This document shows, one piece after another, positions 42,782-51,703 of a DNA stretch of 64,000 nt. The notes beneath the pieces were generated by a model, which saw only the letters and a list, made by a program, of their open reading frames with translations, was not told the DNA's origin and did no database searches. Numbering within the stretch: the first letter of the stretch is position 1; every line of letters starts with the position of its first letter. The DNA comes from Tissierellia bacterium (GTDB lineage: Bacteria > Bacillota > Clostridia > Tissierellales > Peptoniphilaceae), in NCBI GenBank assembly GCA_030537855.1, contig JAUNVD010000001.1:17440-81439 (forward strand), in the 5' to 3' direction. The position numbers were made by a program, and so were the translations under genes.

Positions 42782-44179
42782 CTATAAAAATAATGTTTTA
42801 ATTTCTAAAAATTCTTCAAAACCATAGATAGAACCTTCTCGCCCAAGACCTGATTGTTTAAATCCTCCAAATGGAGCGTTTTGAGTAAATCGACCACGAT
42901 TAACTTGTATTTGGCCGGTACGAATCCTAAGAGCTGCGTTATAAGCTTCTTCTTCTGGTCCAAAAACGAATCCAGAAAGTCCATAGATACTATTGTTTGA
43001 AATATGAATCCCCTCTTCGAAAGAGTCATAATAGATAACAGATAGTACTGGACCAAAGATTTCTTCTTGGGCAATTTTAGCATTTGGGTCAACATCTGTA
43101 AAAATAACAGGTGTTATATAGTATCCAGGACCTTCATAAAGATCTCCTTGGTATAGAAGATTTGCCTCTTCCTTTCCAAGTTTAATATAGGAATCCACTT
43201 TATCCCACTGTTTTTGAGATTGTAAAGGACCTACATCTACATCTTCCATAGGGTCTCCAAAACGATATTTTTTTGATTCCCGAATCAGAATCTCCTCTAT
43301 GATTTCCTTGTCTTTACGAGGTGCAATCATTCTTGTTTTTGCAGAACAGGTTTGACCGGTATTTAAATATACCGTATCTAAAACCTTTTTAATATCTTTT
43401 TCATAGTTGGCACCTTCTAAGAATAGAGCAGCGGATTTTCCACCTAACTCTAAAGCCAAACGTTTAATACTTTGGATAGCAAGGGAAGCCACTTCTTTTC
43501 CACCAGATGTAGAACCTGTAAAAGAAATCATATTTACATCTTTATGGGAAGCTAAAATATTTCCCACCTCTCCACCGCGGCCAGGAATCAATTGAAAGAC
43601 CCCTTTTGGTAGATTTGCTTCCATAGCTGCCTTAGCAAAATAATATGCTGTTAAAGGAGTACGGCGACTTGGTTTAAGAATAACTGTATTTCCTGCTAAA
43701 AGTGCAGGAATTACTTTTTTAACAATTTGACCAAAAGGATAATTCCACGGAGTTAAGCAACCGACCACTCCCACTGGTTCTTTGATAACTCGATATCCAT
43801 CATAATCTTCCACAAAATTATAATCTTTTGCAATGGACAAATAATTTTTGATATGATCCAAATACATGGAAACATGTCTTGAAGTAGCAAACCTTATAGG
43901 GGACCCTAGTTCTTCAGAGATTGTTCTACCAATTTCATCCTGTTGGGACTCAAGATATTGATACATCTTTTCCACATAAGACAATCGTTGGTTTATATCT
44001 AATGACCTCCATGGTTCAAAGGCTTCTAGTGCTCCTTGAACAGCGATATTTACATCTTCTTCCTTTCCAGCTGGCACTTTTGCAATAATCTTTTTTGTGG
44101 CAGGATTTTCCACGGAAATTACATCTTTTCCAGTGGAATCTACCCATGAGCCATTTAAAAATAATTTATACTCTTTCAT
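42782..44179 (-). CDS. NAD(P)+-dependent aldehyde dehydrogenase
   Basis: 465 residues. ALDH superfamily: NAD-binding TPWNYPFGQ and PSRRTPL, Rossmann GSTSGGKEV, catalytic Glu in LALELGGKS and Cys in NTGQTCSAK, then QEEIFGPVLSV. Oxidises an aldehyde to an acid; the substrate cannot be assigned, though the clan resembles short-chain and benzaldehyde-type enzymes. It starts an operon with the DUF3783-like gene. RBS TAGGAGGAGTT. Confidence 0.93.
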   Translation of the reverse strand: MKEYKLFLNGSWVDSTGKDVISVENPATKKIIAKVPAGKEEDVNIAVQGALEAFEPWRSLDINQRLSYVEKMYQYLESQQDEIGRTISEELGSPIRFATSRHVSMYLDHIKNYLSIAKDYNFVEDYDGYRVIKEPVGVVGCLTPWNYPFGQIVKKVIPALLAGNTVILKPSRRTPLTAYYFAKAAMEANLPKGVFQLIPGRGGEVGNILASHKDVNMISFTGSTSGGKEVASLAIQSIKRLALELGGKSAALFLEGANYEKDIKKVLDTVYLNTGQTCSAKTRMIAPRKDKEIIEEILIRESKKYRFGDPMEDVDVGPLQSQKQWDKVDSYIKLGKEEANLLYQGDLYEGPGYYITPVIFTDVDPNAKIAQEEIFGPVLSVIYYDSFEEGIHISNNSIYGLSGFVFGPEEEAYNAALRIRTGQIQVNRGRFTQNAPFGGFKQSGLGREGSIYGFEEFLEIKTLFL

Positions 44180-44344
44180 AACTCCTCCTATTTTTTACTA
44201 TACAATAAGTGGTAAAATATTATATTAACAAATATAAAGATAGTAATATTTTAAGTTATTTATTTATATATACCCAAAAACTTATTTGATAAAGGATTGT
44301 TCTAATAATTAGGGAAAGGTATAATAGACATCAGGGGGGTCATT

Positions 44345-44725
44345 ATGAAATTTAAAATTGGACAAGAATATACGTATGAAAGAACATTTACAAAAAAAGA
44401 TGTGGAAGAATTTATTGTATTAAGCCAATATACAGGAAAACATCATGAAGTTCCCAATGAAGATGGAGAAGTAATGATTCAAGGGCTTTTAACTGCAACT
44501 TTACCAACAACTATTGGGGGACAATACGATATATTAATGTATAAAATGGTATATCATTTGGTAAAACCTGTGTATACAGGAGATCATGTAGTTTGTAGGA
44601 TTACAGTCAAAGATCTTTTTGAGAAAAATGGTACGGAAAGAATTATCTTAGAATTTTCCACAAAAAATCAAAAGGGAGAAGAAGTTCTTAGTGGGGAATT
44701 AAAGGGGTTGCCTTTAGATCTATAA
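44345..44725 (+). CDS. MaoC-like hotdog protein lacking the catalytic Asp
   Basis: 126 residues. Hotdog fold: FKIGQEYTYERTFTKKDVEEFIVLSQYTGKHHEV is the MaoC/R-hydratase opening. Enzymes of this family use Asp and His (GDxNPIH). Here the aligned stretch is SQYTGKHH, with Tyr at the Asp position and His kept, so hydratase activity is doubtful; a lipid-binding or thioesterase-like role is possible. VKPVYTGDHV and GTERIILEF are conserved core segments. GGGGGTC ribosome site. Confidence 0.7.
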   Translation: MKFKIGQEYTYERTFTKKDVEEFIVLSQYTGKHHEVPNEDGEVMIQGLLTATLPTTIGGQYDILMYKMVYHLVKPVYTGDHVVCRITVKDLFEKNGTERIILEFSTKNQKGEEVLSGELKGLPLDL

Positions 44726-44730
44726 TTTTT

Positions 44731-44758
44731 AGAGCCTTGATTTTTAAGGCTCTTTCTT
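44731..44758 (+). terminator. terminator between hotdog and MATE genes
   Basis: AGAGCCTT / AAGGCTCT with a T-rich loop, then TTCTTAAAA; the next ribosome site follows immediately. Confidence 0.65.
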
Positions 44759-44772
44759 AAAAGGAGAATATC

Positions 44773-46125
44773 GTGGAAGAAACACAGAAAAAATCTTATC
44801 TTTTTGATCGAGCTTCTCTTTTAGGACTCATTCTTCCTCTGGTTATAGAACAATTATTAAATATCCTAGTGGGGATGGCAGATTCTGTTATGGTGGCAAC
44901 TGTAGGAGAAGCAGGGGTTTCTGGAGTATCTTTAGTAGATAATATTATGATTTTATTCATTAATATTTTTGCAGCATTAGCCACAGGAGGGGCAGTGATT
45001 GCAGGTCAATACCTTGGGAGAGAGGATCGGAAAAATGCCAATAAAGCAGCAACACAATTACTTTGGTTTATTTCTATTGTAGCATTAGTGATAACGGTCT
45101 TAGTTTATCTTGGAAAACCATTTATTATGAACCATATTTTTGGGTCGATTTCTCAAGAAGTTGAAAAAAATGCAATGATATATTTATACATTGTAGCAGC
45201 ATCCATTCCCTTTGTTGCCATTTATTCCGGTGCTGCAGCATTATTTAGAACAATGGGAGATTCAAAAACCTCTATGAAAATTTCTTTGATTATGAATGGA
45301 ATCAATGTATTTGGAAATGCCATATGTATTTATGGATTACATTTTGGAACAGAAGGAGTTGCCATACCTACATTGGTTTCTAGAATTTTTGCTGCTGTGG
45401 GAATGACGGCTTTATTATTACGTAAAAATCAAAGAATTTATCTAGAACGAAGTTTTCGATATAAACCGGACTGGGAAATGATTCGTAGAATACTCTTTAT
45501 AGGAATTCCTAACACCTTGGAAAATTCCATGTTTCAAATTGGAAAAATTGTAGTTTTATCCTTAGTTTCTACTTTTGGAACATATGCCATAGCTGCAAAT
45601 GCTGTGGGAAATGCTATTACCCTTTTCCAAATCTTACCTGGGATTGCTATTAACCTTGGAATGATAGCTGTGATTAGTCGTTGTGTAGGGGCAGGAGAAT
45701 ATGAACAAGCTCGATACTATACAAAAATGCTATTAAAGATTACCTATATCTCTATGTTGGTGATTAATATTATTGTGATACTAAGTTTACCTTGGATTGT
45801 AAAGTTATATCATTTAAGTGATGTTACAGCCTTTGAAGTAAAAAGGCTTGTATATTTATTTGGATTTTTTTCCGTCATTTTTTGGCCCTTATCTTTTACG
45901 CTACCTTGCACCTTACGTGCAGCAGGAGATGTAAAAATAACGATGATTATATCCCTTCTTTCGATGTGGATTTTTCGAGTTATGTTTTCTCATCTTTTAG
46001 GTAAAAATTTAGGATGGGGACTTGTTGGAGTTTGGAGTGGAATGTTTATTGATTGGGTAGTTCGTTCAATCTTTATGATTTGGAGATATCGATCCGGTCA
46101 TTGGGAACGCTTAGAAACGATTTAA
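44773..46125 (+). CDS. MATE-family efflux transporter (second)
   Basis: 450 residues, GTG start after AAAAGGAGAATATC. Two six-helix halves; LILPLVIEQLLNILVGMADSVMV and GEAGVSGVSLVD mark the N-half, and FIGIPNTLENSMFQIGKIVV the C-half. Cation-coupled exporter; distantly similar to the MATE protein at 15-16 kb. Its gene ends 14 bases before the Mrp-like ATPase start, so they may be co-transcribed. Confidence 0.92.
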   Translation: MEETQKKSYLFDRASLLGLILPLVIEQLLNILVGMADSVMVATVGEAGVSGVSLVDNIMILFINIFAALATGGAVIAGQYLGREDRKNANKAATQLLWFISIVALVITVLVYLGKPFIMNHIFGSISQEVEKNAMIYLYIVAASIPFVAIYSGAAALFRTMGDSKTSMKISLIMNGINVFGNAICIYGLHFGTEGVAIPTLVSRIFAAVGMTALLLRKNQRIYLERSFRYKPDWEMIRRILFIGIPNTLENSMFQIGKIVVLSLVSTFGTYAIAANAVGNAITLFQILPGIAINLGMIAVISRCVGAGEYEQARYYTKMLLKITYISMLVINIIVILSLPWIVKLYHLSDVTAFEVKRLVYLFGFFSVIFWPLSFTLPCTLRAAGDVKITMIISLLSMWIFRVMFSHLLGKNLGWGLVGVWSGMFIDWVVRSIFMIWRYRSGHWERLETI

Positions 46126-46139
46126 TACTAGGAGGATAT

Positions 46140-46868
46140 ATGTCTGTATATGGAGTCATAAGTGGGAAAGGTGGAGTTGGGAAGTCTCTTGTAACAACAA
46201 TGCTTGCAGTAGAAGGAAATCGTAGAGGACTTACTACAGCTATTTTAGACGGAGATTTAACTGGACCATCTATTCCAAAATCCTTTGGACTTGGGGAGAA
46301 GCCATTGATGCAAAGAGATGGTAAAATAATTCCTGCTGTAACTAAAACAGGAATACAAGTAGTATCGGTGAATTTAATACTAGAGGATCCTACAGAACCT
46401 GTAGTTTGGAAGGGGCCAATTTTAACATCGGCAATAGATCAGTTTTGGAACGAAACCCATTGGAAAAATGTGGATATGACCTTTGTGGATATGCCTCCTG
46501 GAACAGGAGATATTGCTATTAAGGTTATGAAGGACATACCTTTAAAAGGGATTATTTTAGTTTCCACACCTCAAGATTTAGTTACCATGATTATGAAAAA
46601 AGCAGCAAATTTAGCAAAACAATTGAATGTACCTATTCTTGGTCTTGTGGAAAATATGTCCTATTTTCTATGCTCTGATTGTGGGAAAAAACACGAAATA
46701 TTTGGAGAATCTCAAGTGGAAAAGGTGGCAAAAGAATTGGGGATTGGAACTATAGCAAAAATAGGATTATATCCTGAAATTGGAAAGGCTATTGACGAAG
46801 GAAGAGCGGAAGAAATTGACACAGAAGAAATAACTCCAATTGTGGATCGATTGGTTCTGGAGGTCTAG
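46140..46868 (+). CDS. Mrp/NBP35-family P-loop ATPase
   Basis: 242 residues from ATG 46140 (AGGAGGATAT before it); an earlier in-frame ATG at 46053 lies inside the MATE gene and has no site. Deviant Walker A GKGGVGKS (9-16), DGDLTGPS, MPPGTGDIA (Mrp signature) and a Cys-x-x-Cys (CSDC) near the C-terminal third for the bridging iron-sulfur cluster. Mrp proteins load Fe-S clusters onto target proteins. The CPxC of typical members is CSDC here. It may help mature the many Fe-S proteins of this anaerobe (inference). Confidence 0.9.
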   Translation: MSVYGVISGKGGVGKSLVTTMLAVEGNRRGLTTAILDGDLTGPSIPKSFGLGEKPLMQRDGKIIPAVTKTGIQVVSVNLILEDPTEPVVWKGPILTSAIDQFWNETHWKNVDMTFVDMPPGTGDIAIKVMKDIPLKGIILVSTPQDLVTMIMKKAANLAKQLNVPILGLVENMSYFLCSDCGKKHEIFGESQVEKVAKELGIGTIAKIGLYPEIGKAIDEGRAEEIDTEEITPIVDRLVLEV

Positions 46869-46869
46869 A

Positions 46870-47202
46870 ATGAGAGTCTATGAAGGAAAAATTTTTACAG
46901 ATGATTACAATCGAATTATTCGAGTTTTAAAAGAACTAGATTCGAATTTACCTAATTATTTTGCAGATGGGTTAGATACCAAATATAATTTTGTTTTAGA
47001 TCAATTGGGGATTTCTAGGATGGGGGAATACAACTTAGATGTAACCTTAAAGGATGAAACCTGGGAATGGCTAAAAAAAGAAGCCCAAGAAGAATGTAAA
47101 ATATTAGAACAAGAAGAATGGGAAAGTTTAGAATCTAATGAAAAAATAGTAGATTATCAGTTTTTTTTAGAATTTTTGGAAGAGTTTCAAATGATAAAGT
47201 AA
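46870..47202 (+). CDS. acidic protein of unknown function
   Basis: 110 residues from ATG 46870, one base after the Mrp-like gene's stop, without a clear separate ribosome site; the GGTTCTGGAGGTC site is just before it. Rich in Glu/Asp, probably helical (RIIRVLKELDSNLPNYFADGL; ETWEWLKKEAQEE). Family not recognised. It is followed 12 bases later by the zinc-ribbon membrane gene, so these three are likely one operon. Confidence 0.6.
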   Translation: MRVYEGKIFTDDYNRIIRVLKELDSNLPNYFADGLDTKYNFVLDQLGISRMGEYNLDVTLKDETWEWLKKEAQEECKILEQEEWESLESNEKIVDYQFFLEFLEEFQMIK

Positions 47203-47214
47203 AGGAGTAGGATT

Positions 47215-47469
47215 ATGCCAAAACTTTCCATAAGAAGAGGTAGACTTCCTATTTATCTCTTTGTACTTGCTGTTTTCATATATTTATTAAAAAATTTTTA
47301 TGAACCGATGATTTATGTAGCTATGTTTGTAGTACTATTGGCCGTTATCTCTTATTGGAGATCTTGTCGCTGTCCTATATGTAATGCATGGTTAAAAATT
47401 TGGGAAGTACAACAAGAAGAGATATATACTTGTCCACATTGTTCTAATAAAATAGAAGTTACCAAATAA
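47215..47469 (+). CDS. membrane protein with C-terminal zinc ribbon
   Basis: 84 residues. Two hydrophobic helices (about 10-26 and 30-46) followed by CPIC...CPHC (53-56 and 74-77 region), a treble-clef-like zinc ribbon. ATG after AAAGGAGTAGGATT. No specific family; zinc-ribbon membrane proteins of this type often act as small regulators or scaffolds. Function unknown. Confidence 0.65.
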   Translation: MPKLSIRRGRLPIYLFVLAVFIYLLKNFYEPMIYVAMFVVLLAVISYWRSCRCPICNAWLKIWEVQQEEIYTCPHCSNKIEVTK

Positions 47470-47502
47470 AAAGAGGTTGAATTTTAAATTCAACCTCTTT
47501 TA
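47470..47502. terminator. bidirectional terminator
   Basis: AAAGAGGTTGAATTT / AAATTCAACCTCTTT, nearly perfect 15-bp stem with a one-base centre, A- and T-runs on both sides. Overlaps the stop codon of the HMA gene. Confidence 0.85.
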
Positions 47503-47751
47503 TCGAATATGCTCAATTCCTTTAGGTTTATATCCCATGCCAACAATGGCATCAAAGATTACTTCGTCAGAAGGGAGTTCATCTCCATGAATATGGGCCT
47601 CACAATGTTTATAAGAAGCCTTTACAGATTTAACACCTGGTAACTTCCTTAAATTATCTTGTACATGGACTTCACAATGTCCACAATGCATACCTTTTAT
47701 AATTACTTTTATCTCATGTTTGCCTTTTTTACCAAATAATTTTTCTAACAT
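47500..47751 (-). CDS. HMA-domain metal-binding protein (CopZ-like)
   Basis: 83 residues from ATG 47751, with ATGGAGGTTATC just before. The GMHCGHC motif is the metal-binding loop of a heavy-metal-associated domain, followed by VQDNLRKLPGVKSVKAS. It probably delivers or senses Cu(I) or Zn(II). It is monocistronic; the P-type ATPase at 39-41 kb lacks a CxxC HMA domain, so a pairing between them is not obvious. N-terminal LEKLFGKKGKH is a positively charged extension. Confidence 0.88.
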   Translation of the reverse strand: MLEKLFGKKGKHEIKVIIKGMHCGHCEVHVQDNLRKLPGVKSVKASYKHCEAHIHGDELPSDEVIFDAIVGMGYKPKGIEHIR

Positions 47752-47810
47752 GATAACCTCCATTCTCTATACTATTTTCAACTAATGGAGATAAAAAGTA
47801 AAGGAGAAAT

Positions 47811-48437
47811 TTATAATTTCCAAGAAAAATGCTTATAACCTTCCTTTTTAAAATTGGAATTAATTAAGTAGCGATTCTTTGTAAGTTCCATCATAGGATG
47901 GTCCGCATGATAGGAATCAGAAAAAGAGATAGAGTTTTCGTAATCAATTTTTATATTATTTTCTTTACAACACTCATGAATCCGTCGCACTTTTTCTTCC
48001 TGACGATTATTTTTTCCAATCATCTGAAATTCTTTATTCGTTTTCGTTCCCATTATATAATGAAAAGGTAGAATATTTTTAATATACTCTAGATAAATTT
48101 CAGGAGAAGCACTTACTAAAAAAAGGATATAACCATCTTTTTTAAGGTCCTCTATTGTCTTTAAACCTTCAGGGAAAAAATGCAAAGGTAAGACTTCATA
48201 TACAAACTCCTCTAGTTCCTCTTTTTCCAACTTATGAAAAATAGACAAGAGACCATTTTTTATATGAGTGAAATTAAACCTAGAAAAAATCCATAAAAAT
48301 AATTTGGGAAATAGTTTTCTCAAAAAGAAAAATAAATAAAGTGGATGTTTTCTAATAGCATATTTCCACAAGAGAAAGATACTATCTTGATCTATTAATG
48401 TTTTATCAAAATCAAATAAAGCTACTTTTCTTTCCAT
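47811..48437 (-). CDS. HAD-IB family phosphatase
   Basis: 208 residues from ATG 48437 (GGGAGGAACAA before it). HAD motifs: FDFDKTLIDQDS (nucleophile Asp), SASPE (motif II), SFSDSYHADHPMM (motif IV). The basic-aromatic stretch near 20-50 is typical of the cap region of subfamily IB enzymes, which include phosphoserine phosphatase and phospholipid phosphatases. Substrate unknown; monocistronic. Confidence 0.85.
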   Translation of the reverse strand: MERKVALFDFDKTLIDQDSIFLLWKYAIRKHPLYLFFFLRKLFPKLFLWIFSRFNFTHIKNGLLSIFHKLEKEELEEFVYEVLPLHFFPEGLKTIEDLKKDGYILFLVSASPEIYLEYIKNILPFHYIMGTKTNKEFQMIGKNNRQEEKVRRIHECCKENNIKIDYENSISFSDSYHADHPMMELTKNRYLINSNFKKEGYKHFSWKL

Positions 48438-48678
48438 TTGTTCCTCCCTTTGACCCAATACTATTGTATATGATAGGGATTTAAAAAGTCAATTCTAAGG
48501 ATATCTTTATGTTTTAAGATATAAAGATTAGAATTTAAAAAAATAAATTAAAATATTATAAACCTGGTAATATACTAAATATCAATGCTTTGGTGTTTCA
48601 AATTAAATATCTTTGTAGTATACTAAAGGTAGGAGATTTATAATTGATGAATTGTATTTTACGGAGGTGTAAGTACAT

Positions 48679-49740
48679 ATGAGACAAGAAAATGTAAAAG
48701 TTATAATTTGGGGCTTTGGTTCCATGGGAAGCGGTATGGCAAAGATGTTACTAAAAAAAGAAGGCATCGAAATTGTTGGTGTCATTGACGGCTGGGATAA
48801 ACTAGTGGGAAAAGGTATTTTTGAAATACTTGACGTTGATGGAAATGGAAAAGAAGATGTAGTTGTAACTCATGTTGACAAAAAAGATGAAGTGATTAAA
48901 CCTGGTGCTGCTGATGTGGTACTACTTGCTACAGATTCCTTTACTGCAAAGGCATTTGATAAGATGAAGTTTATTATGGAAAATAAACTTAACTGTATCA
49001 CTACTGCAGAGCAAATGGCATATCCACAAGCCCAAGAGCCTGAGTTAGCAAAAGAATTAGATGAAATTGCTAAGGCAAATGGAGTATCTTTACTTGGAAC
49101 AGGAATTAACCCAGGATTAATTATGGACTATCTAGTACTTGTTCTTTCTGGAGCATGTGAAGAAGTAGACCATATTACTGCTAAGAGAATCAACTCACTA
49201 TCTCCCTTTGGACCAGCAGTTATGGAAGAACAAGGGGTTGGATTTACTGTTGAAAAATTCAATGATTTAAACGATAAAGGAGAACTTGCAGGTCACGTAG
49301 GATTTGAAGAATCTGTTGGTATGATGGCAGAAGCTATTGGTTGGGAATTAGACGAACCTGTACGTACATCAAAAGAAGCTATTGTATCTAGTGTATATCG
49401 TAAGGCACCTTATGCTGAAGTACAAGCTGGAGACGTTGCTGGTGTAAATATGCTTGGATTTGGTAAAATTGGTGGAGAAGATAAAATTGAAATGATTCAC
49501 CCACAACAAGTTGAACCTGAATTAGAAGGAGTAGACACTGGAGATTATATTATCATCAAGGGAGAGCCAAATATTTCTATGGCTATCACTCCAGAAGTTC
49601 CTGGTGGAATTGGAACCATTGCAATGATTGTTAACTCTATTCCAAATATTATTAACGCCACTCCTGGCTTAAAAACAATGGTAGATTTACCAGCTCCTCA
49701 TGCTATGATGGGTGATGTTCGTAAGTTAATTCACGAATAA
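48679..49740 (+). CDS. ord: 2,4-diaminopentanoate dehydrogenase
   Basis: 353 residues, DapB-like Rossmann fold: GFGSMGSGMAKMLL (12-25), then LLATDSFTAKAF, TTAEQMAYPQAQ and GTGINPGLIMD, which match clostridial diaminopentanoate dehydrogenase (Ord). It deaminates (2R,4S)-2,4-diaminopentanoate to 2-amino-4-ketopentanoate with NAD(P)+ in D-ornithine fermentation. Normally it sits in an orr-oraSE-ortAB cluster; here it is alone, with GGAGGTGTAAGTAC upstream. An ornithine-racemase-like gene is at 22.8 kb, which supports the pathway, but the aminomutase and thiolase genes are not in this window. Confidence 0.88.
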   Translation: MRQENVKVIIWGFGSMGSGMAKMLLKKEGIEIVGVIDGWDKLVGKGIFEILDVDGNGKEDVVVTHVDKKDEVIKPGAADVVLLATDSFTAKAFDKMKFIMENKLNCITTAEQMAYPQAQEPELAKELDEIAKANGVSLLGTGINPGLIMDYLVLVLSGACEEVDHITAKRINSLSPFGPAVMEEQGVGFTVEKFNDLNDKGELAGHVGFEESVGMMAEAIGWELDEPVRTSKEAIVSSVYRKAPYAEVQAGDVAGVNMLGFGKIGGEDKIEMIHPQQVEPELEGVDTGDYIIIKGEPNISMAITPEVPGGIGTIAMIVNSIPNIINATPGLKTMVDLPAPHAMMGDVRKLIHE

Positions 49741-49779
49741 AAATTACAAATAGTGCTTAGAATAAAGATATTTTAAGAG

Positions 49780-49810
49780 AAAAGGTCTTTCTAAAAGAAG
49801 GACCTTTTTT
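49780..49810 (+). terminator. rho-independent terminator after ord
   Basis: AAAAGGTC / GACCTTTT stem with inner TTTCT/AGAAG pairing, T-run. Confidence 0.8.
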
Positions 49811-49935
49811 AATGGTTCTAACTTTGAAAACAAAAGAGTATCTTAGCCTAACAATCTTCTTTTTCTTATAAATACAATATATTCTTAAAATTAGTAGTCC
49901 CCTAAAAGTTATAGGATAAAAGAAAGGGGGATGTT

Positions 49936-50547
49936 ATGATTAAAAAATATTTTGATAATACACGAAAGCCTAAGGATAGTATTGCAGGTCGCATGATGTT
50001 AAAAGGGATGAATAAAGGGCATGCTCCAAATTTTAACTGGGGAGTACAATTTTTACCAATACCAGAAGATGGGAAAATCTTAGATATTGGATGTGGCGGG
50101 GGAAAAAATATTTCTGAAATTCTTAAACTTACGAAGGGTAAAGTTATGGGGATTGACTATTCCATAGCTTCTGTAAAAATGTCACAAAAAGTGAACCGTA
50201 AAGCTATCGAAGAAGGAAGATGTGAAATTATACAAGGAGATGTTAGTGATCTACCCTTTAAGGAGGAATTTAATCTTATTACAGCCTTTGAGACTATTTA
50301 TTTTTGGCCAGATATTGTAAATAGTTTCCGTCAAGTTTATCAAGCTTTACAAAAAGATGGTGTTTTCTTTATTTGTAATGAAGATGGAGAAACAAAAGAG
50401 GTGGAAAAATGGAAAAAACTTATTGATATGAATACTTACACAAGAAAAGAAATTCGAAATATTATGGAGGAAGCAGGATTTGTAGAAATTGAAGATTATA
50501 TTCATGAGAATAAAAAGAGAATGGTGGTTTTAGGAAAGAAAAAGTAA
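49936..50547 (+). CDS. class I SAM-dependent methyltransferase
   Basis: 203 residues, ATG after AAAGGGGGATGTT. Motif I ILDIGCGGGKNISEIL (about 49-64), IDYSIASVKMSQK, and FNLITAFETIYFWPD (motif post-II/III). Fold and size fit small-molecule methyltransferases of the UbiE/CypM type; substrate unknown. It is monocistronic with a terminator after it. Confidence 0.85.
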   Translation: MIKKYFDNTRKPKDSIAGRMMLKGMNKGHAPNFNWGVQFLPIPEDGKILDIGCGGGKNISEILKLTKGKVMGIDYSIASVKMSQKVNRKAIEEGRCEIIQGDVSDLPFKEEFNLITAFETIYFWPDIVNSFRQVYQALQKDGVFFICNEDGETKEVEKWKKLIDMNTYTRKEIRNIMEEAGFVEIEDYIHENKKRMVVLGKKK

Positions 50548-50548
50548 G

Positions 50549-50574
50549 CCTGATAAAATATCAGGTTTATTTTT
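50549..50574 (+). terminator. rho-independent terminator
   Basis: CCTGATA / TATCAGG with a short loop, then TTTATTTTT. Confidence 0.75.
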
Positions 50575-50662
50575 ATGGGATAGAGTTGGATAAAAAAGAA
50601 CTTTTGTTCAAAACATATGAAATTTATGGTATAGTTAAAGGACAAAGGAAATAGGTGATACT

Positions 50663-51703
50663 TTGATTATACATGTGGACTTAGATGCTTTTTATGCTTC
50701 TGTTGAAGAACTGGACAATCCTACTTTAAAAGGTCATCCTGTGGCAGTAGGTGGGTTAAGTGAACATGGGATTGTTACTACCGCAAATTATGAAGCCCGA
50801 AAATTTGGGATTCATTCTGCCATGCCTGTATTTCAAGCAAAACAGCTTTGTCCCAATCTTCTTCTTGTTCCCAACCGTCGTAAAAGGTACTTAGAAAAAA
50901 GTCGAGAGGTCTTTCAAATCCTTGAAAAATATTCTTCTACTATAGAAAAGGTATCGATTGATGAAGGATACTTGGATATTTCCCATTGGCAGGGGAACTT
51001 AACACAAAAAGCATATGAAATGAAAGAAGATATTTATAAAAACACAGGACTTACTTTATCTGTGGGAATGAGTTATAATAAGTTTTTGGCAAAGATTGCC
51101 AGTGATTGGAACAAGCCAAATGGGTTTATGCTCATCACAAAAGGAGATATCCCAGGAATTTTATTACCACTGCCTATTGAAAAAATCCATGGGATTGGTC
51201 CAAAGTCTGCGAATAAATTACATTCCCTTGGGATTGAGACAGTGGAACAATTAATGGATCTTCCTTTAGATTTTTTAATGGATCTTTTTGGAAAATGGGG
51301 GATTGAAATATATGAAAGGATTCGAGGGATTGATACTAGGGAGGTTACACCTCTTCGAGAACGTAAATCCTTAGGTGTTGAGCGAACCTTTGAGGAAGCG
51401 ACAGATAACCTTAAAGTATTATTAGGCTATTTAGAAGAATTTTCAAAAGAATTAGAACAGGATGCAATCGAAAAGGGAATTCAAGGGTATACGGTTACAG
51501 TAAAGGTTAAAACATCTTCTTTTATAACCTATACAAGAAGTCGTACTTGTAGTTATACTATTTATAAAATGGAAGATTTACTGGAGATAGGAAAAGATCT
51601 CTTAGAGGAATGTCCTAAGGGAGAACCCTATCGTTTACTTGGGATTACTTTATCAAATTTAGTTCCCTTAACGATTAGACAATTAAGTTTTTTGGAGGTA
51701 TAG
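50663..51703 (+). CDS. dinB: DNA polymerase IV (DinB)
   Basis: 346 residues, TTG start with ATAGGTGATAC before it. Y-family polymerase: HVDLDAFYASVE (catalytic Asp), YEARKFGI, VSIDEGYLDI (second Asp/Glu pair), IHGIGPKSANKL helix-hairpin-helix, and RTFEEATDN near the little-finger domain. It bypasses DNA lesions with low fidelity; often SOS-controlled, but no LexA box was recognised upstream. The thioesterase gene follows without a gap. Confidence 0.95.
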   Translation: MIIHVDLDAFYASVEELDNPTLKGHPVAVGGLSEHGIVTTANYEARKFGIHSAMPVFQAKQLCPNLLLVPNRRKRYLEKSREVFQILEKYSSTIEKVSIDEGYLDISHWQGNLTQKAYEMKEDIYKNTGLTLSVGMSYNKFLAKIASDWNKPNGFMLITKGDIPGILLPLPIEKIHGIGPKSANKLHSLGIETVEQLMDLPLDFLMDLFGKWGIEIYERIRGIDTREVTPLRERKSLGVERTFEEATDNLKVLLGYLEEFSKELEQDAIEKGIQGYTVTVKVKTSSFITYTRSRTCSYTIYKMEDLLEIGKDLLEECPKGEPYRLLGITLSNLVPLTIRQLSFLEV

